Shown: in pieces, positions 37,629-48,714 of the stretch
How positions within the stretch are numbered: the first letter of the stretch is position 1
Layout: the number at the start of each line of letters is the position of its first letter
Assembly: GCA_027625915.1 (NCBI GenBank)
Contig: JANTQA010000020.1
Location: 1,612,001-1,676,000 of the forward strand
Source of the DNA: Anaeramoeba flamelloides
Taxonomy: Eukaryota; Metamonada; Anaeramoebidae
Direction of reading: 5' to 3'
DNA: 64,000 nt
Program-made: the position numbers and the translations under genes
Notes under the pieces: generated by a model
The model's input: the letters and a program-made list of their open reading frames with translations, nothing else
Database searches by the model: none
Told to the model about the DNA's origin: nothing

Positions 37629-37716
37629 GGGAATATAGCGCAGTCGGTAGCGCGTTAGCCTCATAATCAATGAATAAGAAATCTAAAGGTCGTGAGTTCG
37701 AGTCTCACTATTCCCA
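37629..37716 (+). tRNA. tRNA-Met(CAT), elongator type, with 15-nt intron
   Basis: Acceptor GGGAATA pairs with TATTCCC (37709-37715), discriminator A at 37716. The D stem GCGC/GCGC is perfect, and so is the T stem GTGAG/CTCAC around TTCGAGT. The anticodon arm is TTAGC-CTCATA, with CAT at 37662-37664. A 15-nt intron (37666-37680) follows base 37, the usual position for eukaryotic nuclear tRNA introns, then A-TCTAA closes the stem with the 31-39 mismatch known from elongator Met tRNAs. The variable loop AGGTC and the T stem match animal elongator tRNA-Met. Both internal Pol III boxes are intact and a T8 run a few bases downstream is a suitable terminator. Confidence 0.96.
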
Positions 37717-38508
37717 AATGGATTTTTTTTATGATTTTCTTTTTTTTTTTTTTTTAGATCTACCCAAGTGAAGATCTTTTTTTTTTATTTTACCTTGGGA
37801 GTTCATTAACAAACTTTTACAAAAGTGGTTCACAAATTCCCTTTTTACGATCGAACATTTTTTTTTGTGTTTTTCAAAAAAAAGAAAAACAAATTGAAAA
37901 CAATGATCACTTATCTTTTTGTTCGTGAACTGAAAAATTTCAAAGTAAGAGGCGTTGCAGTATTTTTTGAAGTTATAAGTGTTTCAATCGGGTTTTGATA
38001 TTTATTTTTATAACAAATGATAAAAACATGAAACAAGAGAAAAAGAAGATTTTTTAAAAAATTAATGCTCACACTACACAGAATGTTATGACTTTTCTAA
38101 AACTTACAACCCCCTTTCAAAGAACTAAAACAGTTTCAAAATCTTTCACACAATTTAAAAGGGTTTAAATCTTTGTTAAACTGAGATTGTTTATTGTGAG
38201 AATTTGTATTCAAAAAGGGAAAAAGAGTCTAAAATATCTGTTTTTTGGAATATCAAAAAACTCTTTCATTTCAAATTCTTGTATTACCTACAATATATAG
38301 AAGCAAAAATAATTCTAAAATTTTATGTAATAAGTAGAGATCACAAATTACAATCTATTTATTTGCAAACTTGTTTAGTAAAATAAAAAGAGTAAAATGT
38401 AACAAAAATTTTCTATGATATTATAAATAATTTGACATTAACCAAGAATTAACATTTGCAAATTCTTCTGTTAATCCTTTATGTCAAAAAATTCTCTAAA
38501 TTAGAATT

Positions 38509-39206
38509 TAAGGGCAGGGTCTTTACAGTAAAAATTAAGTATATGAAATGGAAAAAGAAAAAAAAATAATATTTTTAACAAGTGCCTAATAACAATCAAA
38601 AACTATCCAACACGTGAAGCACAATTTATCCCCAAAAATCAACAATCAAAAAATAATAAATTTTGAGAAAAAAATACCAAAAAGAGACACTCAATTTCTA
38701 ATTTACATAGTTGTTATGTACAATTTTTAAAACAACTGTTTTGACTTTGAATTGTAACTATTTCATTCTTTTTGAGATCTTGTAAATTTTTTTTTTCATT
38801 TTTTTTGATTTTTCAAATGACATTATTTTTTTCTCAAAAATCCTACAGAATCCTTACTTTGTTAAATTTGGAGGGTTTCACAATAACTACAAATTAGGTT
38901 AAATCATATTAAATCAATTGCATAACTTTATTAAACAATTTGGTTTAAATTTAAGAAATATAAATATATGGAAATATTCAAAGAGTAATAATTTTTTTTT
39001 TAAATTTGGATTTTTTGGAATTGAAAATACTTTGAAACTTTTTATTTAAAATTAGAAATTTTTTTCAATGAGATCCTGTGATTTTTTTTGTTACCATTTG
39101 AATTTTGTGTCAAAGAAAAGATGGGGTTATTTCAGAATACCCTTTTTGAGGTATCAGTTCACCCCTTGAGTATGGAACAAATTCACGGTAAACGACTAAA
39201 CCTTAA
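38509..39206 (+). mobile_element. M5 short DNA element (about 700 bp)
   Basis: Left end TTAAGGGCAGGGTCTTTACAG and right end GGTAAACGACTAAACCTTAAG are inverted relatives. The interior follows the 28459 copy, including CCCCAAAAATCAACAATC, TTTTTTCTCAAAAATCCTAC and TTGAGTATGGAACAAATTC. Confidence 0.82.
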
Positions 39207-40059
39207 GTAAAAAAATTTTCTCACCATTGTGACATTTATTTGGGTTATTCAAAAAAATTGTGTAAGTCAAGAATTTGTTTTTGTTTTTTAATAATAAATA
39301 TTAGTGAAATTATTTTGATCAAAGTAAAATTTTAAGAACAAATCTTACATTTACAAAAAACCAAATTAACTATCAATAATAATTTTCAAAAGGAAATATC
39401 AAATTGTTGCTTTTTGATCTTTTAGAATGGCTTTCGAATGCTAAAAATACAAATTTACTTTTAATTGTAAACTTTACTAAAAAATGTTAATTTTTTTTTT
39501 ATTAGATTACATTCCTAGGTCAAGTTATTCATTGTTTGGGAAGACTAAAATTTGATAATTGTTCTAAATTAAACTTTCTCTCTGGAGATTTAAAGAATAT
39601 AAATATTTTTAGAAAAATGGTTATTTCTTTTCATTTTTTTAGCTTAGGTTTCAATCAAATAATAACTTTTTTGAAAGATTTTATGATTCATCTTGGTTTA
39701 AAAGGATATTTAAGATTAACTTGATAAATGAGAGTTAATGAATAATGATTTATATCTTATTGAATTACTAGATTTTAATATTTTCTAATAAATAAAGTTA
39801 TCTTATTTTTAGATAATTTTGTGCTTAAAATTCAATTTGTGTATTTTTCGAGTTCTATATCAATTCTAAAATGTCAATATACAACAATTTAATTTTACTT
39901 TTGAAAATTATTAATTGATTGTAACTTTGGTTTTTCATAAATGTAAGATTTGTTCATAAAATTTGGGTGATCAAAAATAATTTTGCTAATATTTATTATT
40001 TAAAAAACGAAAACTAATTTTTGAGTGACACAATTTTTTTTTGATTACCCAAATTTTTT

Positions 40060-40175
40060 TCAGAATGATTATTTCAATTTTTTCATTCAAAAAGAAGCAA
40101 ATTTATCAATTACCTTTTTTAACTTTCAAGTCACTCCTTGAGTATGGAACAAATCCACGACAACCTAATAGAGCC
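40060..40175 (+). mobile_element. M5 element, right-end fragment
   Basis: AAGTCACTCCTTGAGTATGG and the following AACAAATCCACG match the right end of the two full M5 copies on this strand. The left portion could not be traced. Confidence 0.6.
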
Positions 40176-41576
40176 TTCAAACAAAACAATCTGAAATTAT
40201 TTATTATTATTCAAGTTATTAATAAAAAAAAAAATCATTTATAAGCAATTTTTTGTTTCTAAATACTTTTTTGGTTAAAAAAAAAACTAAGTAATAAAAA
40301 AATCTAGCTACTAAAAATTACCATTCTTTAAAAAAAACCCTTTTAGTTCAATTTCCAGTTTTAGAACAATGATATCTCAACCTTCAAATCATTTTGTTAT
40401 AATAAATGTAACTGTGTTAACATATTTCAAATGTTTATTAATAATTAGACCAAAAAAAGTCTATCTTCAAAGGTTATTTATTCTTTATCAAAAATAAGAA
40501 AACGAACAAAAAATTTAAAAAATATATTTGTGAATTTATCAGTAATTAATAACCATGAAATCTATAAAGTTATACTTGTACTTTTTTTTTTAAAAAAAGA
40601 AAAAATAGTTTATCTATGATCTATTTAACACTTCCCCAAGAATAAAAAAATAAAATCATTTATTAACCAGTAAAAAAATTAATAAGAAGTCGAAGATCTA
40701 TCAACTAAGAACCAAAAGAACTTGCTAACACATCAAATACAAGGTTTTCAATTTTTTTGAGTTTTCCCTATTGTAGACCTTAAAAATCTAAAAAAAAATA
40801 AAAATGACATTTTGTATTAGATAATTGCCAAACTTTACCAATCACAATGAATCGAGCTCGATTTTTTTTGTCAATTCTTTAATAATGAACTAATTTTGAT
40901 ATAATTCCATAATTGATTTTGTTATCCCAAATACTACTCGAATTATAAGAAGAAAAATGCAAGATCTATCAGCTCTTCAAAATATTAAATAAAGGGGTTT
41001 TATTGTAAAAATAATCCCATACTACAATCTAAAAAAATATAGAATAATACGTATTATTAGAGATATGAAATAATTCTTTTTTATATACTAATTCAATTTC
41101 ATCAAGGTAGAATTCATTTTGAGTATTTTATATGACTAAAATTCAATTTTTAAATTTATTTGTCAAATTAAAAACTTTTTAAAAATCAAAAGTAATTTTT
41201 GACAAATAAAAAAATCAAAAGAAACGAAATTTTCAATGGAGACAATACAATAAACCTCCAAAACTCACACCCAACAACAGCTATAACAACAAACCTCTTT
41301 AAATATTGCTTTAGTTTTGAAATAGTTCCAAGATAAGAGGATATATTACCTAATGAAGAAACACTAAAAATTGTAAAGTGCAGAAGAACATTTTGAGGTA
41401 AAAAAAAACTTTCCATACTTTAATGATCAGCTCATTAAAGAGAAGAAACTCACATAACCATTCTTCTCTTTACAAATATACCAAATTAATTCCAAATAGA
41501 GTAAAAATAAACTACAAATTTTTAAATCTAGGTCTTTTCAATATTTTTTCTCATTTTTAATCTTTTGGATTTAATA

Positions 41577-42788
41577 ATGTCGACAAAAATAATTGGAAAA
41601 GATCGTAAAACAAAAGAACCCAACCAAGAAGAGAAAGAAAAGAGTTTTAAAAAGGAGTACATTTACGAAGATCAGATACCTGTGATAATCGATAATGGGA
41701 TGTATATGGTTCGAGCAGGCTTTCATCGATCGAGCTCACCAAGGGCTGTGTTCCGTACAGTTGTTGGAAGGAAAAGAGAACGTGTCAAAGTAAACCTCGA
41801 AAAGGATTGCTATGTTGGAGAAGAAGCGCAGTCCAAAAGAACAATATTAAGGATTACTTGCCCTTTAGAGAATGGTCTTATTACGAATTGGAATGACATG
41901 GAAAAGATCTGGCACCATACCTTCTATAACGAATTAAGGGCTGCACCAGAGGATCACCGTGTATTCTTGACTCACAAAATGGACGACCAGGAACAGGAAT
42001 TACAAACAGAAAAGATTACAGAAATCATGTTTGAAACTTTTAATGCACCTTTCTTGTACATATCACATCCTGAGAAACTGTCCCTAGTAACTTCTTTTTG
42101 GGACACAGGGATCTCTGTTGATCTTGGTTATTCGATGACAACAATAAGGGCATATCACAATTGGAATCCTATTAAGGAATCAAGTGCGAGAAATAATTTG
42201 GGCGGAATGCATTTAACAAAGTATCTAAGAAAACTTATTTGGGAAAGAGGTTACTCGTTCAACACGCTTCACGCTGGAATTGACATTTCCAGAAATATCA
42301 AAGAGCAATTATGCTATGTTGCACTTGACTTTGAGAAAGAAAGAATCAATGCATCAAAATCGTCTGAAAAAAAAGTTTATAAACTTCCTGATGGAGAAGT
42401 GTTTGAGCTCGGAGAAGAAACACTAAGGTGCCCAGAGGCTCTTTTTCAACCATTTCTCCTTGGTCTTGAAGAGGATGGGATCCACAAATTAGTGCATGAA
42501 TCAATTATGAAATGTGAGAAAGGATTGTGGGAAAAACTTTACAAGAATATATTTATATCTGGTGGATCTTCAATGTTTGGAGGGTTAGCAGACAGACTGC
42601 AAAAAGAAATCTCTGATCTTGCTCCACAAAATATGAAAGTCAAAGTTGTTGCTCCTCCTGAAAGGAAATACTCCACTTGGATTGGTGCAAATTTTCTGAT
42701 CTCCGATTCAACATTCCTAAACAAATGGATCTCAAACGACGAATACAAAGAAAAGGGACCTTCCATCGCACACAAATTTTTTTTATAA
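41577..42788 (+). CDS. Divergent actin-family protein with altered nucleotide-binding loops (pseudo-actin)
   Basis: Intronless frame of 403 residues; the first ATG is at 41577. A roughly 30-residue Lys/Glu-rich extension precedes the actin fold. Collinear actin landmarks are DNGMYMVRAGF, PRAVFRTVVGR, CPLENGLITNWNDMEKIWHH, RGYSF, IKEQLCYVALDFEKE, LPDGEVFELGEE, RCPEALFQPFLLG, APPERKYSTWIGANFL and a tail GPSIAHKFFL (actin GPSIVHRKCF). The nucleotide site is rewritten: loop 1 DNGSG is DNGMY, loop 2 DSGDGVTH is DLGYSMTT, and the catalytic Gln137 position is Pro. Actin Asp157 and His161 are Tyr and Thr. ATP hydrolysis is therefore unlikely and binding doubtful. Similarity outside these loops is to conventional actin rather than to a named ARP class I recognise, so it looks like a lineage-specific duplicate. 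Open reading across 1.2 kb of AT-rich DNA argues for selection. Possible roles are filament capping or a chromatin or coat complex; the sequence does not say which. Confidence 0.93.
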   Translation: MSTKIIGKDRKTKEPNQEEKEKSFKKEYIYEDQIPVIIDNGMYMVRAGFHRSSSPRAVFRTVVGRKRERVKVNLEKDCYVGEEAQSKRTILRITCPLENGLITNWNDMEKIWHHTFYNELRAAPEDHRVFLTHKMDDQEQELQTEKITEIMFETFNAPFLYISHPEKLSLVTSFWDTGISVDLGYSMTTIRAYHNWNPIKESSARNNLGGMHLTKYLRKLIWERGYSFNTLHAGIDISRNIKEQLCYVALDFEKERINASKSSEKKVYKLPDGEVFELGEETLRCPEALFQPFLLGLEEDGIHKLVHESIMKCEKGLWEKLYKNIFISGGSSMFGGLADRLQKEISDLAPQNMKVKVVAPPERKYSTWIGANFLISDSTFLNKWISNDEYKEKGPSIAHKFFL

Positions 42789-42949
42789 CCAATTTGTTAA
42801 TAGACTAATAACCATTATAAAATATATAATAGTAAATTTAATAACAAATTCTAAAAAAATTTGTGTCAATCTTAAATTTCAAAACTAAAGAAAAATATGA
42901 TTTCTAAAAGACCTATCTTACTTTTAAAGCTATTTTCAGAAATGAATTA

Positions 42950-43230
42950 TTGAGATAAGATTTGTTCTATTTATTTATTTATCGAACAGTCCAAAATTCA
43001 GAAATCATTTTTAAAAGTTTGATATTTTCTAATTCTTTTAAACAAAAATATTTTTTTTTTTGAAGAAGAAAGAAATCCGGTTGTTTATGAAGGAAAGTGT
43101 ACAATAAAAATCACTTTAAAAATAAAATCACATAATTTTTAAAATTATATATTATAAAAAAGAATAAACAGAATTTTAGAATAAATGGCCAATTTTTTTT
43201 TACTTTTTTTTTGCCTTTTTTTATTTTATA
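42950..43230 (+). repeat. Dispersed block shared with 52320-52510 and (inverse) 35340-35490
   Basis: GAACAGTCCAAAATTC, AGAAAGAAATC, TTGTTTATGAAGGAAAGTGT and CTTTAAAAATAAAATCACAT follow the same order as the corresponding words at 52380-52506. Boundaries are uncertain. Confidence 0.5.
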
Positions 43231-44007
43231 TGTTCCTACGACCCAAAAAACACTAAAAATAGAAAACTGATCATTTGTCTTACATTAAAACAATTAAAAA
43301 AACAAAATGAAAAAATAAAAATAAATAAAGTTTCAATTAAACTTTTTCTTGAAAACATTTTTTTGCCAAAATGATTGAATCCAAAGTTGAAATTATGTCT
43401 ATTTTTAGATACTATATTTGCTTTAACTCATTTACAAAAACAAATTCTAAATTATGGGAATTTTATTTTCACAAAAGGGACTAATTTGGTCTTCAAAGGT
43501 TTATTTTTTTTTCAAATAGTAAAATTAAAAAAAAAGTTATTCAAAAAAGATAAAATGTCTGGAAAAGTATTCTGATTTGATATATTAACTTATTCTTTGA
43601 TTTTAAAATTTTCTCAGCCTCAATTTTTCAAAAAAAAAAAAACCAAAACTGTACAGTAATTTCAAAAAATATTTTCGATATTCAAAAGTTGAGAGTGTTT
43701 TTATTCTAAAAAAAATTATCCCAGTGAATAATTTAATTAAGTTTTAGGGCTAGATTTCGAAAAATATTAATCAGAAAAAAATAGAGCTTAATTTTATTAA
43801 TGACATATTGTGATGAAAAACAAATATTTCTAGTGTATAGAACTGAATATTAAAATAGTAATTTTTTTATTATTATAGATAAGTTCAATTTATAAAATAT
43901 TTATTTCAAAATTTGATTTTTAGGGGGACAATGATTTTGCAATAATGTTTATTAAATGAATTTATTTATTTTTGAAAAGAGATTATTATTTTTCACCCGT
44001 ATGCCAT

Positions 44008-45122
44008 TAGGTTTTTTTTAAATTTAAGAAATAAACAGAAAATTAAATAATTTTTTTCGTTTAATTCTTAAATTAAAAAAAACTTTGGTAACCTTTTTTT
44101 GTTTTTTATTTTAATTTCTAAGAATAGAGTAAAAACTTAAATTTTATTAAATTCTTTTGAATTAAAAAAAAATCACTTTTTTGATTTTCTTAACTTTTCT
44201 TTTTATTTGGAAAATCAATATAAATATATAGATAAAACATCAAGAAAAATAAACCCTAATTGATGTTACTCTATGGAAACTTCACTTTTCTTTTGCAGAA
44301 TAGAAAAGAACTAACCTAAATCTTTAATTTTTCATAATTCTTTAAAATTCTGTAAAAGTTTCGTTAGGCCTTTCTTGATTTTTTATTTATTTGTGAAGTA
44401 TTCTAGGTTTTTTGAGGTTTTCTATTTTATTTGTATTATCTATTGATCTTTCAAATAAATAGAAAACTCAAAAAACCTAACAAACCAAAAGAATTTGTAG
44501 ATAACCTCAAAAAACCCTAGAAAACTTCACAAATAAAACAGAAAAAAGCAAGAAAATTACTGTTAACTTTTCCACCGTTTGAATAATTGAGTAAAATCCT
44601 TGTTAAATTTTCCAGAATTTAAAAAAAATATTAATAAAATTTTGATTTTGTTCTATTCTTTTCAATTCTAGAAAATCTAAAGGATTTTTTTATTTAATTT
44701 AAAAAATAAAATGAAGATTTTCTTCAATTTTCTTTTATTTCTTAAATTAAAAAAAAAATCTAACCACAATTTTCCAAGATTCAAAAAAATAGAGAAAAAT
44801 CTTTGATACTGCTCAATTCTTTCAAATTCTGGAGAATCCAACAGAAGTTTCCGTGGAGTAACATCAATTAGGGTATATTTAGCTTGATGTTTTATCTATA
44901 TATTTATATTGATTTTCCAAATAAAAAGAAAAATTAAGAAAACCTAGCAACAATTTTTTTTTAATTCAAAGGAATGGAATAAAATCTAAGAGTTTACTCT
45001 ATTCGCCGAAATTAAAAGAAAATATCAAGAAAAGCACTATTAAGTATTTTTTAATTTAAGAAATAAAATGAAAATTTTCTTAAATTTTCTTTTTATTTCT
45101 TAAATTAAAAAAAAACTATCAA
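44008..45122. repeat. Large foldback element with about 275 bp inverted arms
   Basis: Left arm 44008-44285 and right arm 44842-45122 are reverse complements through TTATTTGGAAAATCAATATA, AAATATATAGATAAAACATC, CCCTAATTGATGTTACTC and an outer A/T-rich part with TTTAAGAAATAAA and TTCTTAAATTAAAAAA. The spacer has its own hairpin: TCTAGGTTTTTTGAGG pairs with downstream CCTCAAAAAACCCTAGA. The spacer near 44710-44760 also repeats words of the arms. There is no coding sequence. It may be a foldback transposon or a fusion of two head-to-head copies. Confidence 0.8.
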
Positions 45123-45488
45123 AACTTTTTCAGAATTCAAAAAAATAGAGAAAAATCTTGAATTTTACCCAATTATTTTATATTCAAGAAAAAATAACTA
45201 TAATTTTTTTAAGAGGAAAGTAAATTAAATCTAAACAGAAAAAACATTAGAAATGAGAAGATTAACTTCCATATTATAGTTAGAAATTATCATAATTTTT
45301 TTGAACTATAAATTCATATTTAAGAAATAAAAATAAAACTCAATTTAGTGAATAGTTTAATATAAATAAAAAAATTTAGATAGATATCATAAGATTAGAG
45401 TCACTTTCTCTAATATGGCCCAGCCTATGAAAATAATCACAATCTTTGAATTAAAATATTAATTTAAAGAAACTCAAAATAATATGTA

Positions 45489-45681
45489 CAGTCAATTCGA
45501 CTTTTAAGACACTAACTTTCAACTAAAGCAAGGCACAAAAAAAATTCTAAATTAAATCACACAATTAAAATTTAAGTAAAATAATTTGTAAAAAAAAAAA
45601 TTCCAAATTTTTTAATAAATTTGAGATTTTTTTTACCTTAAATTTCATTGAAAGTTTGTGTCTTAAAAGTGGAATTGACAG
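45489..45681. mobile_element. M1 palindromic element, degenerate
   Basis: TA-flanked. Ends CAGTCAATTCGACTTTTAAG and GTGGAATTGACAG are inverted; internal CAAACTTTC has become CTAACTTTC, and the centre has lost some bases. Confidence 0.87.
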
Positions 45682-46169
45682 TATAATAGACCATTTTAGA
45701 TAATTTTAGTAACTTTTTTTGGGAAAATTATTTTACTTATATTTAACTTAAAAATAAGAAATAAAATTAAATTATAAACTCAAAAAATCAAAAATAAATG
45801 TTATTGACTAAACTGAAAAAATTAAATCAAGATTTGAAATCTTTAAAAAAAATAATAATTAATTTAAAAATATTGATTATACATGCCCAAATGATATATT
45901 TATTGATAATACTAACCCAAGTATAAATTCTTTCCCTTTTAAAAACTAATATATATATATATATATATCTTACAATTGCTTTTTGTCGCTACATATTATT
46001 TCTCATAAAATGTTAATTCCTAACAAAAAATGATTTATGGATTGATCTTTCAGAAAAAAAATTAGTTAATATTGTTTTTTTTTTGTTTTAATTAGTGAAA
46101 GATACATGTTTTGTGAAATTAAATGATATTAATTGTTAATATATTTCAACATACAAAAATCTAAGATGT

Positions 46170-46715
46170 CCTAAACCCCAATTCAAAATTTTTAATACAC
46201 AAAAAACCAATTTGTGAAAAAAAAAAACATTATTTAATCAATTCTCAAAGAAATACCACATTAAAATCATTTTTTAATTGAAATGTTAACACTTTTTTTA
46301 GAAATTACAATACTCACAAAACCAAAAATAAATAATTATCAATACTAATAAATTATCAATGTGTTAAAAAATTTTAAGAGAGCAAAACAACAAAATACAC
46401 TGTTAAATTTGTTTAAATTCTATTCGAAATATTGATTGATCAAAAGATTTGAGACTATCAACTAAATTTTTTTTTTAGTTCTTCTATTTGGAACAAACTC
46501 AACTTTAGCATAATATCAATTGTTGAAAAAAAAATTTTGATCGATTGAAAACTGGTTACGTAATTCAAAAAATGAAATCATAACAAAAGTACAAGATGAA
46601 AAAATGATATTCTTAATTTAAAAAAATCACAATTCATTTCCAATTTGAATGAAATTGTATTATTGTGATTGTTTGGGAGGTTTTAGCTGTGTGGAAAATT
46701 TTGAATTTTAGTTTC
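46170..46715 (-). mobile_element. M3 short DNA element
   Basis: CCCCAATTCAAAATTTTTAA at the left and GTGGAAAATTTTGAATTTTA at the right are inverted ends. Reverse-complement reading gives the family order, with AGTTGAGTTTGTTCCAAATA and the T-rich block. About 545 bp. Confidence 0.78.
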
Positions 46716-47018
46716 GTTACTTTTTTTTAATAAATTTAATAAGAACCTCCAAATCACATTAATTATATTATAAAGAAAGTTTAATTTATCAAAAATTCTT
46801 TTTAACTCTACTGTTTTCTGAAAAAAAAATTTTTCTTAAAAAACCAAACTTGAAAAAACTTTTTTTATTTTAATTTTTTATTTCAACTTTTTATTATTGT
46901 TCTGAAAAACCAGTATGTTTATTAGTGGTTATATAGTCGATAGGTGGCTATATTTTTTTTATATTTTGAGATAAGTATATTTTTTCGAAAATGTGTCAAT
47001 CGTTTACTGAATGATATA

Positions 47019-47213
47019 CAGTCATTTCCACTTTTAAGGCACAAACTTTTAACGAAATTTAAGGCTCAAAAAACTCTCAAATTAATAAAAAAATTTGTAA
47101 TTTTTTTTTTTACAATTTATTTTACTAGAATCTGAATTTTGTGCTTTAATTTAGAGATTTTTATTGTGCTTTAAATTTCGTTGAAGTTTGGGCTTTAAAA
47201 GTGGAACTGACTA
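47019..47213. mobile_element. M1 palindromic element
   Basis: TA-flanked, ends CAGTCATTTCCACTTTTAAG and AAAAGTGGAACTGACTA. The arms retain GGCACAAACTTTTAACGAAA and its complement with few changes. Confidence 0.88.
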
Positions 47214-48714
47214 TATTTTATTTAAGGACTACTACAGTTGATGTACTATTCTAATAAATAAATAAAAACAAATTATTATTCTTGTATTATTCTTGTGATT
47301 TATTTTCTATCACGTGTATAACCCATCTTATTTAAGAAAAATTTTAAACTTACAATTTGGGAAAAAAAGTGAAACAGGAAAAAATTGAAAAACAATTTTT
47401 TATTGAGAAACTTAATGATAATTCAAAGTTAGATCAATTAAAAAAAGAAATAATAAATGATTAAAGACAAATTCGATATTTCAGTACAATATCACTTTTT
47501 TTAATATTATCTTTTGTTAAGGGGTTTTCTTTTATTGATCTGATATTAAATATTTGTTAAATAAATCGACTATTAAACGATTCTCCAAATTACTTGAACA
47601 AGTTTAAGAATGTAGATTTAAATTCTGTTTTTTGGTTTGAACAGAAATAATATAATGGCTTATTCATTTAGGTTTCTTAGGTTTCTTTTTTGAATTGAAT
47701 TTACTTTTAGATATCAGTAAGGTTCCCAATACAACCTGTGTTGAAGCCCCCCCCATGTTTCACGTTTTGTCCGGAAAAGTTGTATTTATAATTTTTTGTC
47801 AAGATTAGAATATACATTTATTATCAATTTGCACTCATAACTATTTTAAATATTACTTATTCATATTATTCTAATATTGTATAATAAATGAAATAATATT
47901 CTTTTTTCATTTAGAAATTTAGGTGGTATGGTTATTTTCATAGGTTGGGTAATTCCAGAGAAAGTTGTTCAAATCACTAATTATCTTCATATCAATTCTT
48001 TTTTTCTTCAAAATTATAATTTATTTTTATTCATAAAATAACAGTATCGATTGGAAACACTCCTTTATTTTTTTGCTTTAAAAAAAAACTAAATATCAAA
48101 TAAAAAATATTTTTTTTTCTCAAATGTTTATTAAGGGAGTATTAACGTTATCTCAAGATTTTACTTTTCAAATTGTTAGGGAAGGTCTTGGATTTTTTAA
48201 TGAAATTCAAGGAAATAATATGATTTTTGGTACTTAAATCGAAATTTATCATTTCTTTATTCTGCAAATGTAATAAAAAATAATATTTCTTTAACTTAAA
48301 ATTACCATAATCAAAAAACAAACAATGATATTTTTGAAAAAAAAGTTTTCAGTATAAAAATAAAAAATAAATTTTATTGAAAAAAATGTTTTATTTTCTT
48401 TCAAATTTTCAGGAGTACAAAAAGTAAAAATTCAACATTAAAATAAAAAAAAATTCTGATATAAAAAAAAAGATAAGGTTAGAAAACTCTTTTCCCAATA
48501 ATAATTGTGATCCTCAATTTAAAACTTTGGCATGATAATTGGAATAAAATGAAATCAAATAAAACAAAAATAAAACTTCTTTTTGAGATCAAAATACTCC
48601 AATAAAAAAAAATATTTAAAAAATAAAAAAAAAATATTATAAAACCAAAATTAAAATCAAAATATGAGAGTAAAGTTCATCAAAATCATTAAGCTTCATA
48701 AAAAAAAAATATAG

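Larger units (their letters stand above)
37717..41576. other. Intergenic region between tRNA-Met and the actin paralogue
   Basis: Holds an M5 copy (38509-39206), the right end of another (about 40060-40175), and AT-rich unique sequence. Blocks at 40690-40790 and 40950-41035 contain GATCTATCA followed by A/C-rich sequence similar to 26865-26960 and may be further eroded copies. Frames at 39536-39724 and 41186-41416 are short and unsupported. The last 150 bp should include the actin paralogue's 5' leader. Confidence 0.55.
42789..48714. other. Convergent gene-poor region with foldback and mobile elements
   Basis: Lies between the 3' ends of the actin paralogue and the RING-kinase-PCMT gene. It contains a repeat block (42950-43230), a 1.1 kb foldback (44008-45122), M1 copies (45489-45681, 47019-47213) and an M3 copy (46170-46715). 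The block at 43826-43925 recurs at 56043-56150. No exon was recognised. Confidence 0.6.

Noticed and set aside
41565-41576. Upstream TTG start for the actin paralogue
   Set aside because: Nuclear genes of eukaryotes rarely start at TTG, and an ATG follows at 41577 before any conserved residue.
47500-48300. Possible decayed coding region with words shared with 51540-51760
   Set aside because: A short shared segment near AATAATATAATGG is visible, but no protein motif or consistent frame could be followed.
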